Positions 7,697-15,722 of a stretch of DNA of 26,739 nucleotides are shown in pieces (position 1 is the stretch's first letter; every line of letters starts with the position of its first letter). Made by a program: the position numbers and the translations under genes. The notes under the pieces are model-generated. The model made no database searches, was not told where the DNA came from, and worked only from the letters and a program-made list of their open reading frames with translations. Source of the stretch: Lactobacillus helveticus DSM 20075 = CGMCC 1.1877 (lineage in GTDB: Bacteria; Bacillota; Bacilli; Lactobacillales; Lactobacillaceae); contig NZ_GG700755.1 of assembly GCF_000160855.1 (NCBI RefSeq), positions 136,168 through 162,906 on the forward strand, read 5' to 3'.

Positions 7697-7970
7697 GATG
7701 CTTTCTATGATGTTTTCTCATACTATTTTTATATGCTTGCCACAAAGGTTCCGAATCGAATCCAATTAAATTTACATATGGATCAGTCGTGCTACTATCA
7801 ACAACATATTTTCCTAAACTCACATTATACTCATCTACTACAACAGTTGCATATTGTTCACTCACGCTTCTTCCATTAGATGCAGCACTTACTTGTTTAG
7901 GTATAGCCATTAACATCGCTACAGCTCCCGCTAACATTAATAAACCGATCCCTATTTTTTTCAATTTCAT
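7686..7970 (-). CDS. Small secreted peptide precursor, bacteriocin-like candidate
   Basis: The product has 94 residues. Positions 1-29 form a clear Sec signal peptide: basic MKLKK, a hydrophobic core, and a VSA-AS cleavage site. The mature part is about 65 residues, without cysteines, and ends in a basic His-rich tail (MRKHHRKHHDN). No double-glycine leader is seen. It is first in an apparent operon with a small membrane protein and two ABC half-exporters, an arrangement seen for secreted bacteriocins with membrane immunity and ABC-type protection. An AGG lies nine bases before the ATG. The family is not recognised, and a non-bacteriocin secreted peptide is equally possible. Confidence 0.6.
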   Translation of the reverse strand: MKLKKIGIGLLMLAGAVAMLMAIPKQVSAASNGRSVSEQYATVVVDEYNVSLGKYVVDSSTTDPYVNLIGFDSEPLWQAYKNSMRKHHRKHHDN

Positions 7971-8117
7971 TATTTTATACCTATTTTTACCAATAAACGT
8001 AATCGGAAGTATAATATCATATTTTAATCCACTATGAGCAAATCATCATATTCGCCTGCATTTGACATCAAATTTGAAATTGAAGTGCATGGACGCTGGA
8101 TTAAGGTGGAAAGATAA

Positions 8118-8387
8118 TCACTTCTCACTCACATAAACCTGATGACTTCGTGGAAACTCATGCTTAAATGCCGCAGTAAAAGCATGCTTTGCCACATTAT
8201 CAGCAATCGCAAATGTATTAACAGAATTCTCATATCCCTGCTCTGTTAATTTAATCTGTTCGCCATCACTCTCAATTGTTAGTGAACGATCTTTCTTCTT
8301 AGTAAGCAACACCACATATTTTGATTCTTTGCTTTTCAGTAGCTGTTTCATCAATGACTTTACTTGTTTTACCGGTATCTCACGCAT
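8118..8387 (-). CDS. Conserved-looking small protein, unknown function
   Basis: The product has 89 residues, basic at the start (MREIPVKQVKSLMKQLLKSK), and without membrane segments or recognised motifs. It follows the NUDIX gene with a gap of only two bases, so the two are probably co-transcribed and translationally linked. Codon use resembles its neighbours and there are no lesions. It may be a lactobacillus-specific cytosolic protein. No function is proposed. Confidence 0.6.
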   Translation of the reverse strand: MREIPVKQVKSLMKQLLKSKESKYVVLLTKKKDRSLTIESDGEQIKLTEQGYENSVNTFAIADNVAKHAFTAAFKHEFPRSHQVYVSEK

Positions 8388-8389
8388 AA

Positions 8390-8908
8390 TTATTCGCCCA
8401 GCAACACTTTTACTCTTCTTAAAACCGGTAACTCTCTGGCCGCAATTAATTTACCAATTCTAGTTTCCACACATTTTTGATATTCTTTTTCAGCATCCCG
8501 ATAACTCAACCTTAAAGTCGACAAATGAAAATCTTCTATTTCATCCTTAGTTAAATGTTTTTCACCAAAATAAGTGACTTTGCAAAGATAATAATTATTA
8601 ATATTATGGCGATGAATCACATTATAGTAGTCACTAACTACACCAATCTTCGTAATAATTTCAACTTCAGCACCTAATTCTTCCTTGAGCTCTCGCTTAA
8701 GCGCAGTCTCTAGATCCTCACCGGTCTCAACACCACCACCAGAAGTTTCAATTAAAGTTGCCTTACCAAAATCATCATCACGCTTAGCCCTGACAAAATA
8801 GAAATCTTGTTGATCATCGACCACAATTGCTCGTACAATCTGGCGATCATGATCAGTATAAGTTAATGGCCATTCAGTATCTGACAATTGAATACTTAAT
8901 TCCTGCAT
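8390..8908 (-). CDS. NUDIX hydrolase
   Basis: The product has 172 residues with a perfect NUDIX box: G-x5-E-x7-RE-L-x-EE-x-G, seen as GVETGEDLETALKRELKEEL-GA (about residues 58-80). This box binds Mg2+ and hydrolyses a nucleoside diphosphate linked to another group. The substrate cannot be deduced. The C-terminal half is probably a specificity extension. GAGG lies eight bases before the ATG at 8908. It is followed by a small ORF two bases later, and is downstream of fba but separated from it by a terminator. Confidence 0.85.
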   Translation of the reverse strand: MQELSIQLSDTEWPLTYTDHDRQIVRAIVVDDQQDFYFVRAKRDDDFGKATLIETSGGGVETGEDLETALKRELKEELGAEVEIITKIGVVSDYYNVIHRHNINNYYLCKVTYFGEKHLTKDEIEDFHLSTLRLSYRDAEKEYQKCVETRIGKLIAARELPVLRRVKVLLGE

Positions 8909-8928
8909 AGCTAAATCCTCTTTTGCAA

Positions 8929-8963
8929 AAAGATAAAGCCCAGCATTTGCTGGACTTTATCTT
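8929..8963 (-). terminator. Intrinsic terminator of fba
   Basis: A 16-bp stem with one mismatch (AAGATAAAGTCCAGCA pairing with TGCTGGGCTTTATCTT) has a very short loop and is followed on the minus strand by TTTTT. It lies 18 bases after the fba stop codon. Confidence 0.85.
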
Positions 8964-8980
8964 AATTGATAATCAAATGA

Positions 8981-9892
8981 TTATTCTTCGTTTAATGATG
9001 AACGGTCGAATGAAACATCCTTAAGTTCGTCATCGATGGTCTTAGTACCCATCCAAGAAATCATTTCCTTCATCTTAGCAGTAATTGCTTCAGCACCTGG
9101 CAATAATAACTTACGTGGGTCGTAACCCTTGTTCTTCTTGTCAAGGTCCTTTTCAGCTTCGATGTACTTACGAGTAGCATCTTGGAATGCTAATTGGAAT
9201 TCAGTGTTGATGTTGATCTTAGCAATACCAAGCTTAATAGCCTTCTTAACTTGGTCTTCAGGAATGCCTGAACCACCGTGCAATACAAGTGGAGTGTCAG
9301 GAACAGCTTCAGCAATTTCCTTAAGACGGTCGAAGTTCAAGCCCTTCCAGTCTGCTGGGTAAACACCGTGGATGTTACCAATACCACAAGCAAGCTTGTC
9401 AACGCCAGCTGCAACGAACTTCTTAGCATCTTCAACAGAAGCTAATTCACCGCCGCCTTGGTTTTCACCGATCTTACCGATTTCAGCTTCAACTGAAATA
9501 CCACGTTCGTGAGCTAACTTGATGATTTCCTTAGTCTTAGCTAAGTTTTCTTCAGTTGGAAGTGCGTGACCATCAAACATAACTGATGAGTAACCAAGTG
9601 CAATACATTCCTTAGCTGATTCAAAGTCACCGTGGTCCAAGTTCAAGATAACTGGAACTGAGATGTTCATTGAATCCATTTGGTCAGCTACCATGTCCTT
9701 AACGAACTTGTAACCACCCATGTACTTAGCAGCACCAGTTGAAACTTGGATAAGTAATGGAGTTCTAGTTTCTTCTGCAGCACGTAATTCTGCACGAGTC
9801 CATTCCAAGTTGTTAGTGTTGTAAGCACCTACAGCGTAGTGGTGTTTACGAGCTTCTTTAAAGATTTCATTACCGTTGTCAAAATAAGCCAT
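8981..9892 (-). CDS. fba: Fructose-bisphosphate aldolase, class II
   Basis: The product has 303 residues. It cleaves fructose 1,6-bisphosphate to glyceraldehyde 3-phosphate and dihydroxyacetone phosphate in glycolysis. Metal and active-site motifs of the class II Zn-dependent family are present: NLDHGD (Asp86, His87), AEIG (Glu137), GIGNIHGVYP (His175) and LHGGSGIP (His205). An optimal AGGAGG stands before the ATG at 9892. A clear promoter, a cre-like site upstream and a terminator downstream make it a monocistronic unit. Codon use is that of a highly expressed gene. No lesions are seen. Confidence 0.95.
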   Translation of the reverse strand: MAYFDNGNEIFKEARKHHYAVGAYNTNNLEWTRAELRAAEETRTPLLIQVSTGAAKYMGGYKFVKDMVADQMDSMNISVPVILNLDHGDFESAKECIALGYSSVMFDGHALPTEENLAKTKEIIKLAHERGISVEAEIGKIGENQGGGELASVEDAKKFVAAGVDKLACGIGNIHGVYPADWKGLNFDRLKEIAEAVPDTPLVLHGGSGIPEDQVKKAIKLGIAKININTEFQLAFQDATRKYIEAEKDLDKKNKGYDPRKLLLPGAEAITAKMKEMISWMGTKTIDDELKDVSFDRSSLNEE

Positions 9893-9924
9893 TAAAAAAT
9901 ACCTCCTAAATATCTTACATGCAT

Positions 9925-9954
9925 ATTGTACCCTAATTCTCGAAATATGAACAA
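9925..9954 (-). promoter_or_regulatory. Promoter of fba
   Basis: On the minus strand TTGTTC (-35, 9954-9949) and TACAAT (-10, 9930-9925) are separated by 18 bases, about 30 bases upstream of the fba start codon. Confidence 0.7.
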
Positions 9955-9967
9955 TTTTTCGCCAAAA

Positions 9968-9981
9968 TGTAAGCGCTATTT
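9968..9981 (+). promoter_or_regulatory. cre-like site upstream of fba
   Basis: TGTAAGCGCTATTT matches the CcpA cre consensus TGWAANCGNTNWCA at 12 of 14 positions, missing only the final CA. It lies just upstream of the fba -35 box, a place where CcpA can activate glycolytic genes. This is from sequence match only. Confidence 0.4.
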
Positions 9982-10002
9982 TTGTATTTTCATAAATTTC
10001 AA

Positions 10003-11688
10003 TTACATTTCCTTAGGAGCATTAACGCCTAAAAGTCTAAGTGCTTCAGTCAAAACAATTGATGTAGCTTGAACTAAAGCAAGACGAGCACCAATCTTGT
10101 CATCCTTAGTTAAAATCTTCACGTTTGCGTAGTATTTATTAAATTTCTTAGCTAAATCAAGAGCAAACTTAGCAATTACAGATGGTTCAAACTTATCAGC
10201 ACTTCTTGCAATAATTCTTGGGAAGTCAGCTAAGTCCTTAGCTACGGCAAATGCCCAGTCATCATCTAAGGCAAAGTCGCCTTCACTTCGCTTTTCACCC
10301 ATTGCAGCGGCTTTACGCAAGACACTTTGTGCACGAGCATTAGTGTATTGAACGTAAGGACCAGTGTCACCTTCGAAACGTACAACTTCATCTAAGTCAA
10401 AGTCAAAGTTGTCTAAACGATCATTCTTCAAATCGTGGAAAATAACTGCGCCGACACCTACGTCATGAGCCACTTGATCCTTATCAGCTAAATCTGGGTT
10501 CTTTTCTTCAATTTGCTTCTTAGCAAGAGAAATAGCATCCTTTAATACTTGATCAAGGAAGACAACGTTACCCTTTCTAGTAGATAACTTCTTACCGCCT
10601 TGGGTAATCAAACCAAATGGAACATGGTGAATTTCATCGGACCAATCATAGCCCATCTTCTTAAGAACAGTCTTAAGTTCTACAAAGTGTTGAGCTTGTT
10701 CGTTACCTACAACGTAGAGCATCTTAACAAAGTTGTATTCCTTCATTCTCCACTCAGCAGCTGCTAAGTCACGAGTTAAGTAAATTGAAGTACCATCTGA
10801 TTTAACGATAATGGCTGGGTTTTCATCAGGTCCCATATCTACAACTTGTGCACCGCGTGATTCATGAAGCAAACCTTTTTCCTTCAATTCATCGATTACT
10901 GGTTGCATCTTGTCATTGAAAAATGCTTCACCGTTGTATGAATCAAAAGTTACACCCAATTCCTTGTAGATGCGCTTGAAGTCTTCAAGAGAAACTTCAC
11001 GGAACCATTTCCACAATTTAACTGCTTCTGGATCACCGTCTTCAAGTTTCTTGAACCATTCACGACCTTCATCATCGAGTTCAGGATTATTTTCAGCTTC
11101 TTTGTGGAAACGAACGTAGTAATGGAAAAGATTCATAATTGGATCTTTCTTAACGTCTTCTTCGTTGCCCCAGTGCTTGTAAGCAGCAATCAACTTACCA
11201 AATTGAGTACCATAGTCACCAAGGTAGTTAATCTTGATTGGAGTATAACCAACCTTTTCCATTGTCTTAGCAATTGAATTACCAATTACAGTTGAACGAA
11301 GGTGGCCCATTGACATTGGCTTAGCAATGTTTGGTGAAGACATATCAATTGGTATGTTGCCTTCACCAAACTTTTGATCACCGTAATGTTCTTTTTCAGA
11401 TAAAATATCCTTCAGAGTTGAAGAAACAAGCTTTTCATGATCAATTGCAAAGTTTACGTAAGGTCCAACTGCCTTGATGCTAGCAAAATTATCACTACTT
11501 AAGTTTTCTGCAATATCTTGGGCAATCATTGCAGGATTCTTGCGTAAAGTTTTAGCCAAAATAAATGCTGGGAAAGCATAGTCACCCATCTTAGCATTCT
11601 TAGGACGTTCAATTAATGCAGCAATTTTTTCTTTTGGTAAATCAACTTGGCTAGCAACTAAGTCAACAACTTCATTCTTAAAGTCCAT
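10003..11688 (-). CDS. argS: Arginyl-tRNA synthetase
   Basis: The product has 561 residues, normal for a bacterial class I ArgRS. It charges tRNA-Arg with arginine. In order it shows the N-terminal additional domain, the HIGH-type motif in SSPNIAKPMSMGHLRST (first His replaced by Ser), the catalytic Rossmann domain, the KMSKS-type loop as KKLSTRKGN, and a C-terminal DALR-type anticodon domain ending LLGVNAPKEM. The start at 11688 follows AGAGGAAAAT. The longer frame to 11709 overlaps the leader terminator and is rejected. It is preceded by a T-box leader. No defects are seen. Confidence 0.95.
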   Translation of the reverse strand: MDFKNEVVDLVASQVDLPKEKIAALIERPKNAKMGDYAFPAFILAKTLRKNPAMIAQDIAENLSSDNFASIKAVGPYVNFAIDHEKLVSSTLKDILSEKEHYGDQKFGEGNIPIDMSSPNIAKPMSMGHLRSTVIGNSIAKTMEKVGYTPIKINYLGDYGTQFGKLIAAYKHWGNEEDVKKDPIMNLFHYYVRFHKEAENNPELDDEGREWFKKLEDGDPEAVKLWKWFREVSLEDFKRIYKELGVTFDSYNGEAFFNDKMQPVIDELKEKGLLHESRGAQVVDMGPDENPAIIVKSDGTSIYLTRDLAAAEWRMKEYNFVKMLYVVGNEQAQHFVELKTVLKKMGYDWSDEIHHVPFGLITQGGKKLSTRKGNVVFLDQVLKDAISLAKKQIEEKNPDLADKDQVAHDVGVGAVIFHDLKNDRLDNFDFDLDEVVRFEGDTGPYVQYTNARAQSVLRKAAAMGEKRSEGDFALDDDWAFAVAKDLADFPRIIARSADKFEPSVIAKFALDLAKKFNKYYANVKILTKDDKIGARLALVQATSIVLTEALRLLGVNAPKEM

Positions 11689-11707
11689 ATTTTCCTCTTT
11701 TCTAAAC

Positions 11708-11905
11708 AAAAAAGCCTCTTCCTATCCTAGTATAGAAAGAGACGAGCATTAACCCGCGGTACCACTCAAATTGATACAAAGTATCCGCTTATTTAAAATC
11801 ATTATTATTCAGTTAGACACGCCTTCGTTATTCCTTAATACCTATCTTCCACCAACATAGGCTCGCTTAAAAAAGAAAATAATTACTACTTCTAACTTAC
11901 TGGCA
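11708..11905 (-). promoter_or_regulatory. T-box riboswitch leader of argS
   Basis: On the minus strand the leader contains the T-box core GAGTGGTACCGCGGG (about 11753-11767). A terminator hairpin follows (arms around 11715-11726 and 11731-11741) with TTTTTT just before argS. Stem I can be closed by AGTTAGA (11897-11891) and TCTAACT (11817-11811). T-boxes sense uncharged tRNA through a specifier codon and the NCCA end and then switch off the terminator. An Arg specifier is expected. CGA and CGT are both visible on the 3' side of stem I and I cannot decide between them. Confidence 0.85.
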
Positions 11906-11911
11906 AAGATG

Positions 11912-11940
11912 ATTATAGCAGGAAAGAATGGTACTGGCTA
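11912..11940 (-). promoter_or_regulatory. Promoter of the argS T-box transcript
   Basis: On the minus strand a perfect -10 TATAAT (11917-11912) lies 17 bases after a weak -35 TAGCCA (11940-11935). The start would fall just before stem I of the T-box. Confidence 0.6.
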
Positions 11941-11945
11941 CTAAT

Positions 11946-12832
11946 TTAGGTAAAAAAATATTCTTGTTCCGCTTCTAGCATCAACTTTTTTAATTCAGAT
12001 TTACTAAAAGTAGCTCCATAGTCTTTGATTAGCTTCGACATAATCCAATCATCAGACTGATCAAGTTCGCGCACATTTTGAACGAATTTTTTACACCTAT
12101 TCTTTGAGCTTCCAGTTTGCCTTCCCCTTTGCCTTCTCGACGCCCTTGGCGACATCCTTCTTTTCTAGCTTCTGCTCTTTCATCAGCTAACAGTACATCT
12201 AAGCTCATCTTTGCATCCCTTCACTCCGTACTTCTAATGTAATCTAAACGTTCCCGATCAATCTTCTTAATGAAATTACTACTATCTTTAGTCAACCTAT
12301 ATTTTATATAATCCAAAAATTCTTTTAGCTCTGGTGTAATCTGGCCTTTATAGCCTCTAGCATTAATCGAAATCCAATGTGTTTTCGTATTAGCTTGCGA
12401 ATCAGGATTATCTTTATCTAAAAGAAACGTACCTTCATAGATATATTTTCCTTCGCCGAATGGATCGAATGGATAAATGAAAATAATATATGTTTCTCTA
12501 ATTTGATCCAGATCTTCACCAGGCTTCAATGAATCTTGATCTGAGATAGATTGATAGTAGCGAAATCTGACACCAGGCCATTTTTGCTTGGTCGTTTGCA
12601 TTTCTACATCAAAGATTTTTCCATCCTTGTTCTTTGCCCACAGATCCATGATTACATTCTTCTCTAGCAATTTCTTGTTTAACTGCTTCTGAGGTGTAAC
12701 TTCAACTTCAGTTATCCCCAGATCTGGAAGAATACTCTGCAACAAGTGCAAGCAATTCTCTGTTTTGCTAAAAACATGCCCAAGGATGGGATCGCGAGTA
12801 ATCGTTAGATTATGTTTTTCGTTTCGTACCAC
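11946..12832 (-). pseudogene. Rpn-family (PD-(D/E)XK) nuclease/transposase-like gene, broken
   Basis: It starts at GTG 12832 after AAGGAAGG. The first frame (203 codons) holds the nuclease core: DPILGHVFSKTEN, then VIMDLWAKNKDGKIFDVEMQ with the D-ExQ pattern of the PD-(D/E)XK_2 family, then a helical stretch. TGA at about 12221-12223 interrupts RSTE-RDAKMSLDVLL, most likely a former Trp codon. A second lesion, a one-base shift near 12080-12090, is needed to reach the tail LDQSDDWIMSKLIKDYGATF, ending at 11946. Intact relatives promote RecA-independent recombination or act as defence-related nucleases. Two further remnants of the family occur at about 18121 and 24960. Confidence 0.8.
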
Positions 12833-12857
12833 AATTATACCTTCCTTAACATAATTT

Positions 12858-12874
12858 GAGGTAAAAAATACCTC
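12858..12874. promoter_or_regulatory. Inverted repeat between divergent genes (possible operator)
   Basis: GAGGTA-AAAAA-TACCTC is a perfect 6-bp dyad in the gap between the Rpn-type gene and the phenolic acid decarboxylase. A PadR-type regulator gene is close by, but this repeat does not resemble the ATGT-N8-ACAT site known for PadR. The role is unassigned. Confidence 0.3.
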
Positions 12875-12926
12875 TACTATTTATTACGCAAAAGGGACAA
12901 TTTTTTCGTGCACCTTAGAAGACTTC

Positions 12927-13454
12927 GTGGGTACTCACTTCATCTACACTTACGACAATGGTTGGGAATATGAATGGTACTGCAAAAATGATCACACTGT
13001 TGATTACCGCATTCACGGTGGCATGGTAGCTGGCCGCTGGGTAAAAGACCAAGAAGCTCATATCAATCTTTTAACCGACGGAGTATACAAGATTGCTTGG
13101 ACAGAACCAACCGGTACTGATGTTGCACTTGACTTCATTCCTAATGAACACAAATTAAACGGAACAATTTTCTTCCCTAAATGGGGCCAAGATCATCCCG
13201 AAATCACAGTTTGTTACCAAAACGAACACATCGATTTAATGCATGAATCTCGTGAAAAATACGTTACCTACCCAAAGATGGTAGTTCCAGAATTTGCCAA
13301 AATCACTTATATCGGAGATGCTGGCACAGATAATGGAGAAACTATCGCTGAAGCACCTTATGAAGGTATGACTGACGACATTAGAAATGGCAATTATTAC
13401 GATGAAAATTACCGCATCATCAAAAAAGATGGTCACAAGTACGTTCAAAAATAA
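12927..13454 (+). CDS. padC: Phenolic acid decarboxylase
   Basis: The protein turns hydroxycinnamic acids such as ferulic and p-coumaric acid into vinyl phenols, removing toxic plant acids. Nearly the whole family sequence is present: [16 protein letters not shown] (the two active-site Tyr), [16 protein letters not shown] (Arg), [13 protein letters not shown] (Glu), and a C-terminus to DGHKYVQK. The frame is open upstream to about 12855 and encodes TLEDF just before VGTH, as relatives do, but has no ATG. The usual start about 11 residues earlier is lost, and the only standard start is the GTG at 12927. Activity is therefore uncertain. The PadR-type gene follows 54 bases downstream. Confidence 0.85.
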   Translation: MGTHFIYTYDNGWEYEWYCKNDHTVDYRIHGGMVAGRWVKDQEAHINLLTDGVYKIAWTEPTGTDVALDFIPNEHKLNGTIFFPKWGQDHPEITVCYQNEHIDLMHESREKYVTYPKMVVPEFAKITYIGDAGTDNGETIAEAPYEGMTDDIRNGNYYDENYRIIKKDGHKYVQK

Positions 13455-13508
13455 TTAATTCTTCTTTTTTGGTAAAATAAACTTATCAATTAAAGAAAAG
13501 ATGATTTC

Positions 13509-14032
13509 ATGCCAAAAAAACGCATACTTCCCTACATCATTATGGGAATTTTAAAACAAAACCCTAATTCAACAGGTAAAGAATTAACCAATCAATTTAA
13601 CGAAGAAATCGGTGAATTCTGGAAAGCATCCCACAGCCAAATCTATCCTGAACTCAAAAAGATGCTAGCTGATGACTGGATTACCGAAACTCAAAAGGAA
13701 AACAACGAAAAAGAGATCAATTACTCACTAACTAAAAAAGGCGCTCTCCAATTAGAAAACTGGATAAAGCAGCCTATCACAGAATTAGCAGTCAGCCATG
13801 ATCTCTTTTCACTCAAATTATTCTTCATTAATGATCAAAATGATCCACGGATTGCGGAATTAATCAATAAAGAAAAAGCATTGATCAAAACACAGTTGCA
13901 ACACTTGTATGCTCGCAAGAAATTGCTATTTGATGATCAAAAAGATATAAAAAAAACTATGGTCATTACTTGATCTTAACGCGGGCTATCTCTCGTAATG
14001 AAGGTCAACTTGAATGGCTCAACTCACTATGA
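13509..14032 (+). pseudogene. padR: PadR-type transcriptional regulator, frameshifted near the C-terminus
   Basis: The winged-helix half is intact: ILPYIIMGILKQNPNSTGKE, then EIGEFWKASHSQIYPELKKM, the PadR hallmark, then a wing ending in LTKKGALQLENWI. The C-terminal dimerisation helices run to DDQKDIKK and then end early with TMVIT at 13973. In the other frame the family tail continues (NYGHYLILTRAIS, then EGQLEWLNSL) to TGA at 14030-14032. The break is at a run of eight A (13949-13956). One more A would restore the frame. The truncated 154-residue protein may still bind DNA. PadR normally represses padC and is released by phenolic acids. Confidence 0.8.
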
Positions 14033-14066
14033 AAAAAGCGCTACTCAAAACTGAGTAACGCTTTTT
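14032..14066. terminator. Bidirectional terminator between padR and the L,D-transpeptidase gene
   Basis: AAAAAAGCGCTACTCA and TGAGTAACGCTTTTT form a stem with one mismatch and a loop of about four bases, with A/T runs on both sides. It can end the convergent padR (plus) and transpeptidase (minus) transcripts. Confidence 0.85.
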
Positions 14067-14071
14067 CTGTA

Positions 14072-14746
14072 TTAATGATCTTTAATAACTACCTTAGTGC
14101 CATCAGGAATATTATCCATTAACCACTTAGAGTCTGGTACACTGAGTCGAATACAACCATGAGAACCTTGAGTTCTACCCAACTTAGCAGCTTCCTTCAT
14201 ATTATAGCTACCATCACCCTTAGTTGGCACAGAGTGGAATAAGTAAACATTATCTGGACTCCAACTAGTCCAATTGTTAGCCCCTTCATTCAAATTATAG
14301 TTAAAGAAGCTATCACCACGACCAGCTTGAATAGTATAAGTTCCAGTTTGAGTAAGAGACTTGCCTTTCTTATAAATACCACCTGTTGACAGCATAGTAT
14401 AAATTACTTTACCTTTTCTAAGCAAGTAGGTACGGTTGCCTTCAAGTGATACTCTTAAAGTCAAATCTTTTTCAGTAGGACTAATCTTAGGGTGCTTTTT
14501 AGTTTCGCTCTTTTTATTCCAAGTCCCCGCCTTTCTTAGATCCTTAGGATCTTTATAAGGGCGCAAAATATCACTATCTGCTTTGGTATTTTTATGTTTA
14601 GTTTTATTTTTCTTTTGTTTAGCAATTTTTTGGGTAGAAACAGCCTCTTGAGAAACGTCAGACTTCGGCGCACAAGCCTTAGCCAAACCAATAATAGCTC
14701 CGAAAGCAATTATAATACTAGCTACAACAACAATATTTTTCTTCAT
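14072..14746 (-). CDS. L,D-transpeptidase (YkuD domain), membrane-anchored
   Basis: The product has 224 residues. A hydrophobic N-terminal anchor (about 4-25) is followed by a basic, Lys-rich linker (about 38-95) and a YkuD domain. The catalytic motif is HSVP (His about 169) followed by GSHGCIRLS (His about 196, Cys about 198), so the active-site Cys is present. Such enzymes act outside the cell on peptidoglycan stem peptides and make L,D-crosslinks or remodel the wall. An imperfect inverted repeat upstream (about 14788-14813) has no known role. The gene appears intact and monocistronic. Confidence 0.9.
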   Translation of the reverse strand: MKKNIVVVASIIIAFGAIIGLAKACAPKSDVSQEAVSTQKIAKQKKNKTKHKNTKADSDILRPYKDPKDLRKAGTWNKKSETKKHPKISPTEKDLTLRVSLEGNRTYLLRKGKVIYTMLSTGGIYKKGKSLTQTGTYTIQAGRGDSFFNYNLNEGANNWTSWSPDNVYLFHSVPTKGDGSYNMKEAAKLGRTQGSHGCIRLSVPDSKWLMDNIPDGTKVVIKDH

Positions 14747-14813
14747 AAATATATTAATCTTCTTTATCTGTAGTTTTTAATAAAAATTATGCTACGCGTC
14801 TTCATAGCATTAT

Positions 14814-14846
14814 GTTAAAAAAACATCCCTAAATAGTGGGATGTCT
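14814..14846 (-). terminator. Terminator of the dacA-nnrD operon
   Basis: ACATCCC (14823-14829) pairs with GGGATGT (14838-14844) across an 8-base loop, and the minus strand continues with TTTTTTT. It lies 27 bases after the nnrD stop codon. Confidence 0.75.
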
Positions 14847-14872
14847 TTATGACTACTAAAATTTTAACATGT

Positions 14873-15721
14873 TTAGTCTAATTTGGAATATTTTTTCATT
14901 AATTTAGGCAATACTTTAGAAATTTTTGTTGGTCTAACCACATAATTATCTTTATTAATTAAATCACCAGCCAAAGAATGAATGTAAACTGCAGCTAAAA
15001 CCGTATCCACGCTTGGGCCAAATTGTGCTACAAAGCCAGCAATAATGCCAGCCAAAGTATCGCCCATGCCGCCGGTAGCCATGCCAGGATTGCCAATTGG
15101 ATTAACGAAAAATTGATCTGTTCCATCATAAACATGCGTATGATTAGATTTTAAAACCAGCATTGCATTGCTATCTGGAATCAATTGATTAAGAGCATCA
15201 ATATTTGCGCTATCTGTTTGAAATGGAATACGAATTTCGCTTAATCTCTGCCATTCCATTTGATGCGGCGTCAAAATCAAATGTCCAGCATTAGCAGGTA
15301 ACAAAGTTTTATCTTCACCGATCAAATCCAATGCACTAGCATCTAAAATTACCGTTTGATTTTCTGAAGTACATCTTCTTAAAATTACCAAAATTTGTCT
15401 TGCCAAATCGCTCATTCCAAGACCTGGCCCGCAGACAACTACGTCTACCTTTTTAATCAAATCAGCTAATTTGCTATCGTGCCAATCAATGAACATTGCC
15501 TCTGGCAAACGAGCATGTAAAGCTGACATATTAAGAGGATGCGTTGCAGTCGCTACTAAACCAGCACCAGCATTAACAGCACCTTCAGTAGACATAATAA
15601 TTGCACCGCCATAGTTTTCGCTACCGCCGATTAAAAGCACGCGACCATATTTTCCTTTATAACTATCGCTGGCTCTTTTTTTGATAACTTTCTTTAAAAT
15701 GTCTTCAGTTATTTCTGTCAT
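14873..15721 (-). CDS. nnrD: ADP-dependent (S)-NAD(P)H-hydrate dehydratase
   Basis: The product has 282 residues, typical for the YjeF C-terminal/ribokinase-like family. It repairs hydrated NADH and NADPH in the cytosol using ADP. Motifs in order: KGKYGRVLLIGGSENYGGA, GAVNAGAGLV, VVVCGPGLG, LTPHQMEWQRL, and the nucleotide-binding GMATGGMGDTLAGIIAGF with the catalytic Asp. No N-terminal epimerase domain is fused, as usual in lactobacilli. It starts one base after the dacA stop codon, and its ribosome binding site (GGAGG) lies inside dacA, so the two are co-transcribed. Confidence 0.9.
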   Translation of the reverse strand: MTEITEDILKKVIKKRASDSYKGKYGRVLLIGGSENYGGAIIMSTEGAVNAGAGLVATATHPLNMSALHARLPEAMFIDWHDSKLADLIKKVDVVVCGPGLGMSDLARQILVILRRCTSENQTVILDASALDLIGEDKTLLPANAGHLILTPHQMEWQRLSEIRIPFQTDSANIDALNQLIPDSNAMLVLKSNHTHVYDGTDQFFVNPIGNPGMATGGMGDTLAGIIAGFVAQFGPSVDTVLAAVYIHSLAGDLINKDNYVVRPTKISKVLPKLMKKYSKLD

Positions 15722-15722
15722 T

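Noticed and set aside
8034..8117. Plus-strand 27-codon frame reading MSKSSYSPAFDI and ending HGRWIKVER
   Set aside because: It could be the tail of a lost gene, but there is no ribosome site and no recognisable family. Not enough to call.
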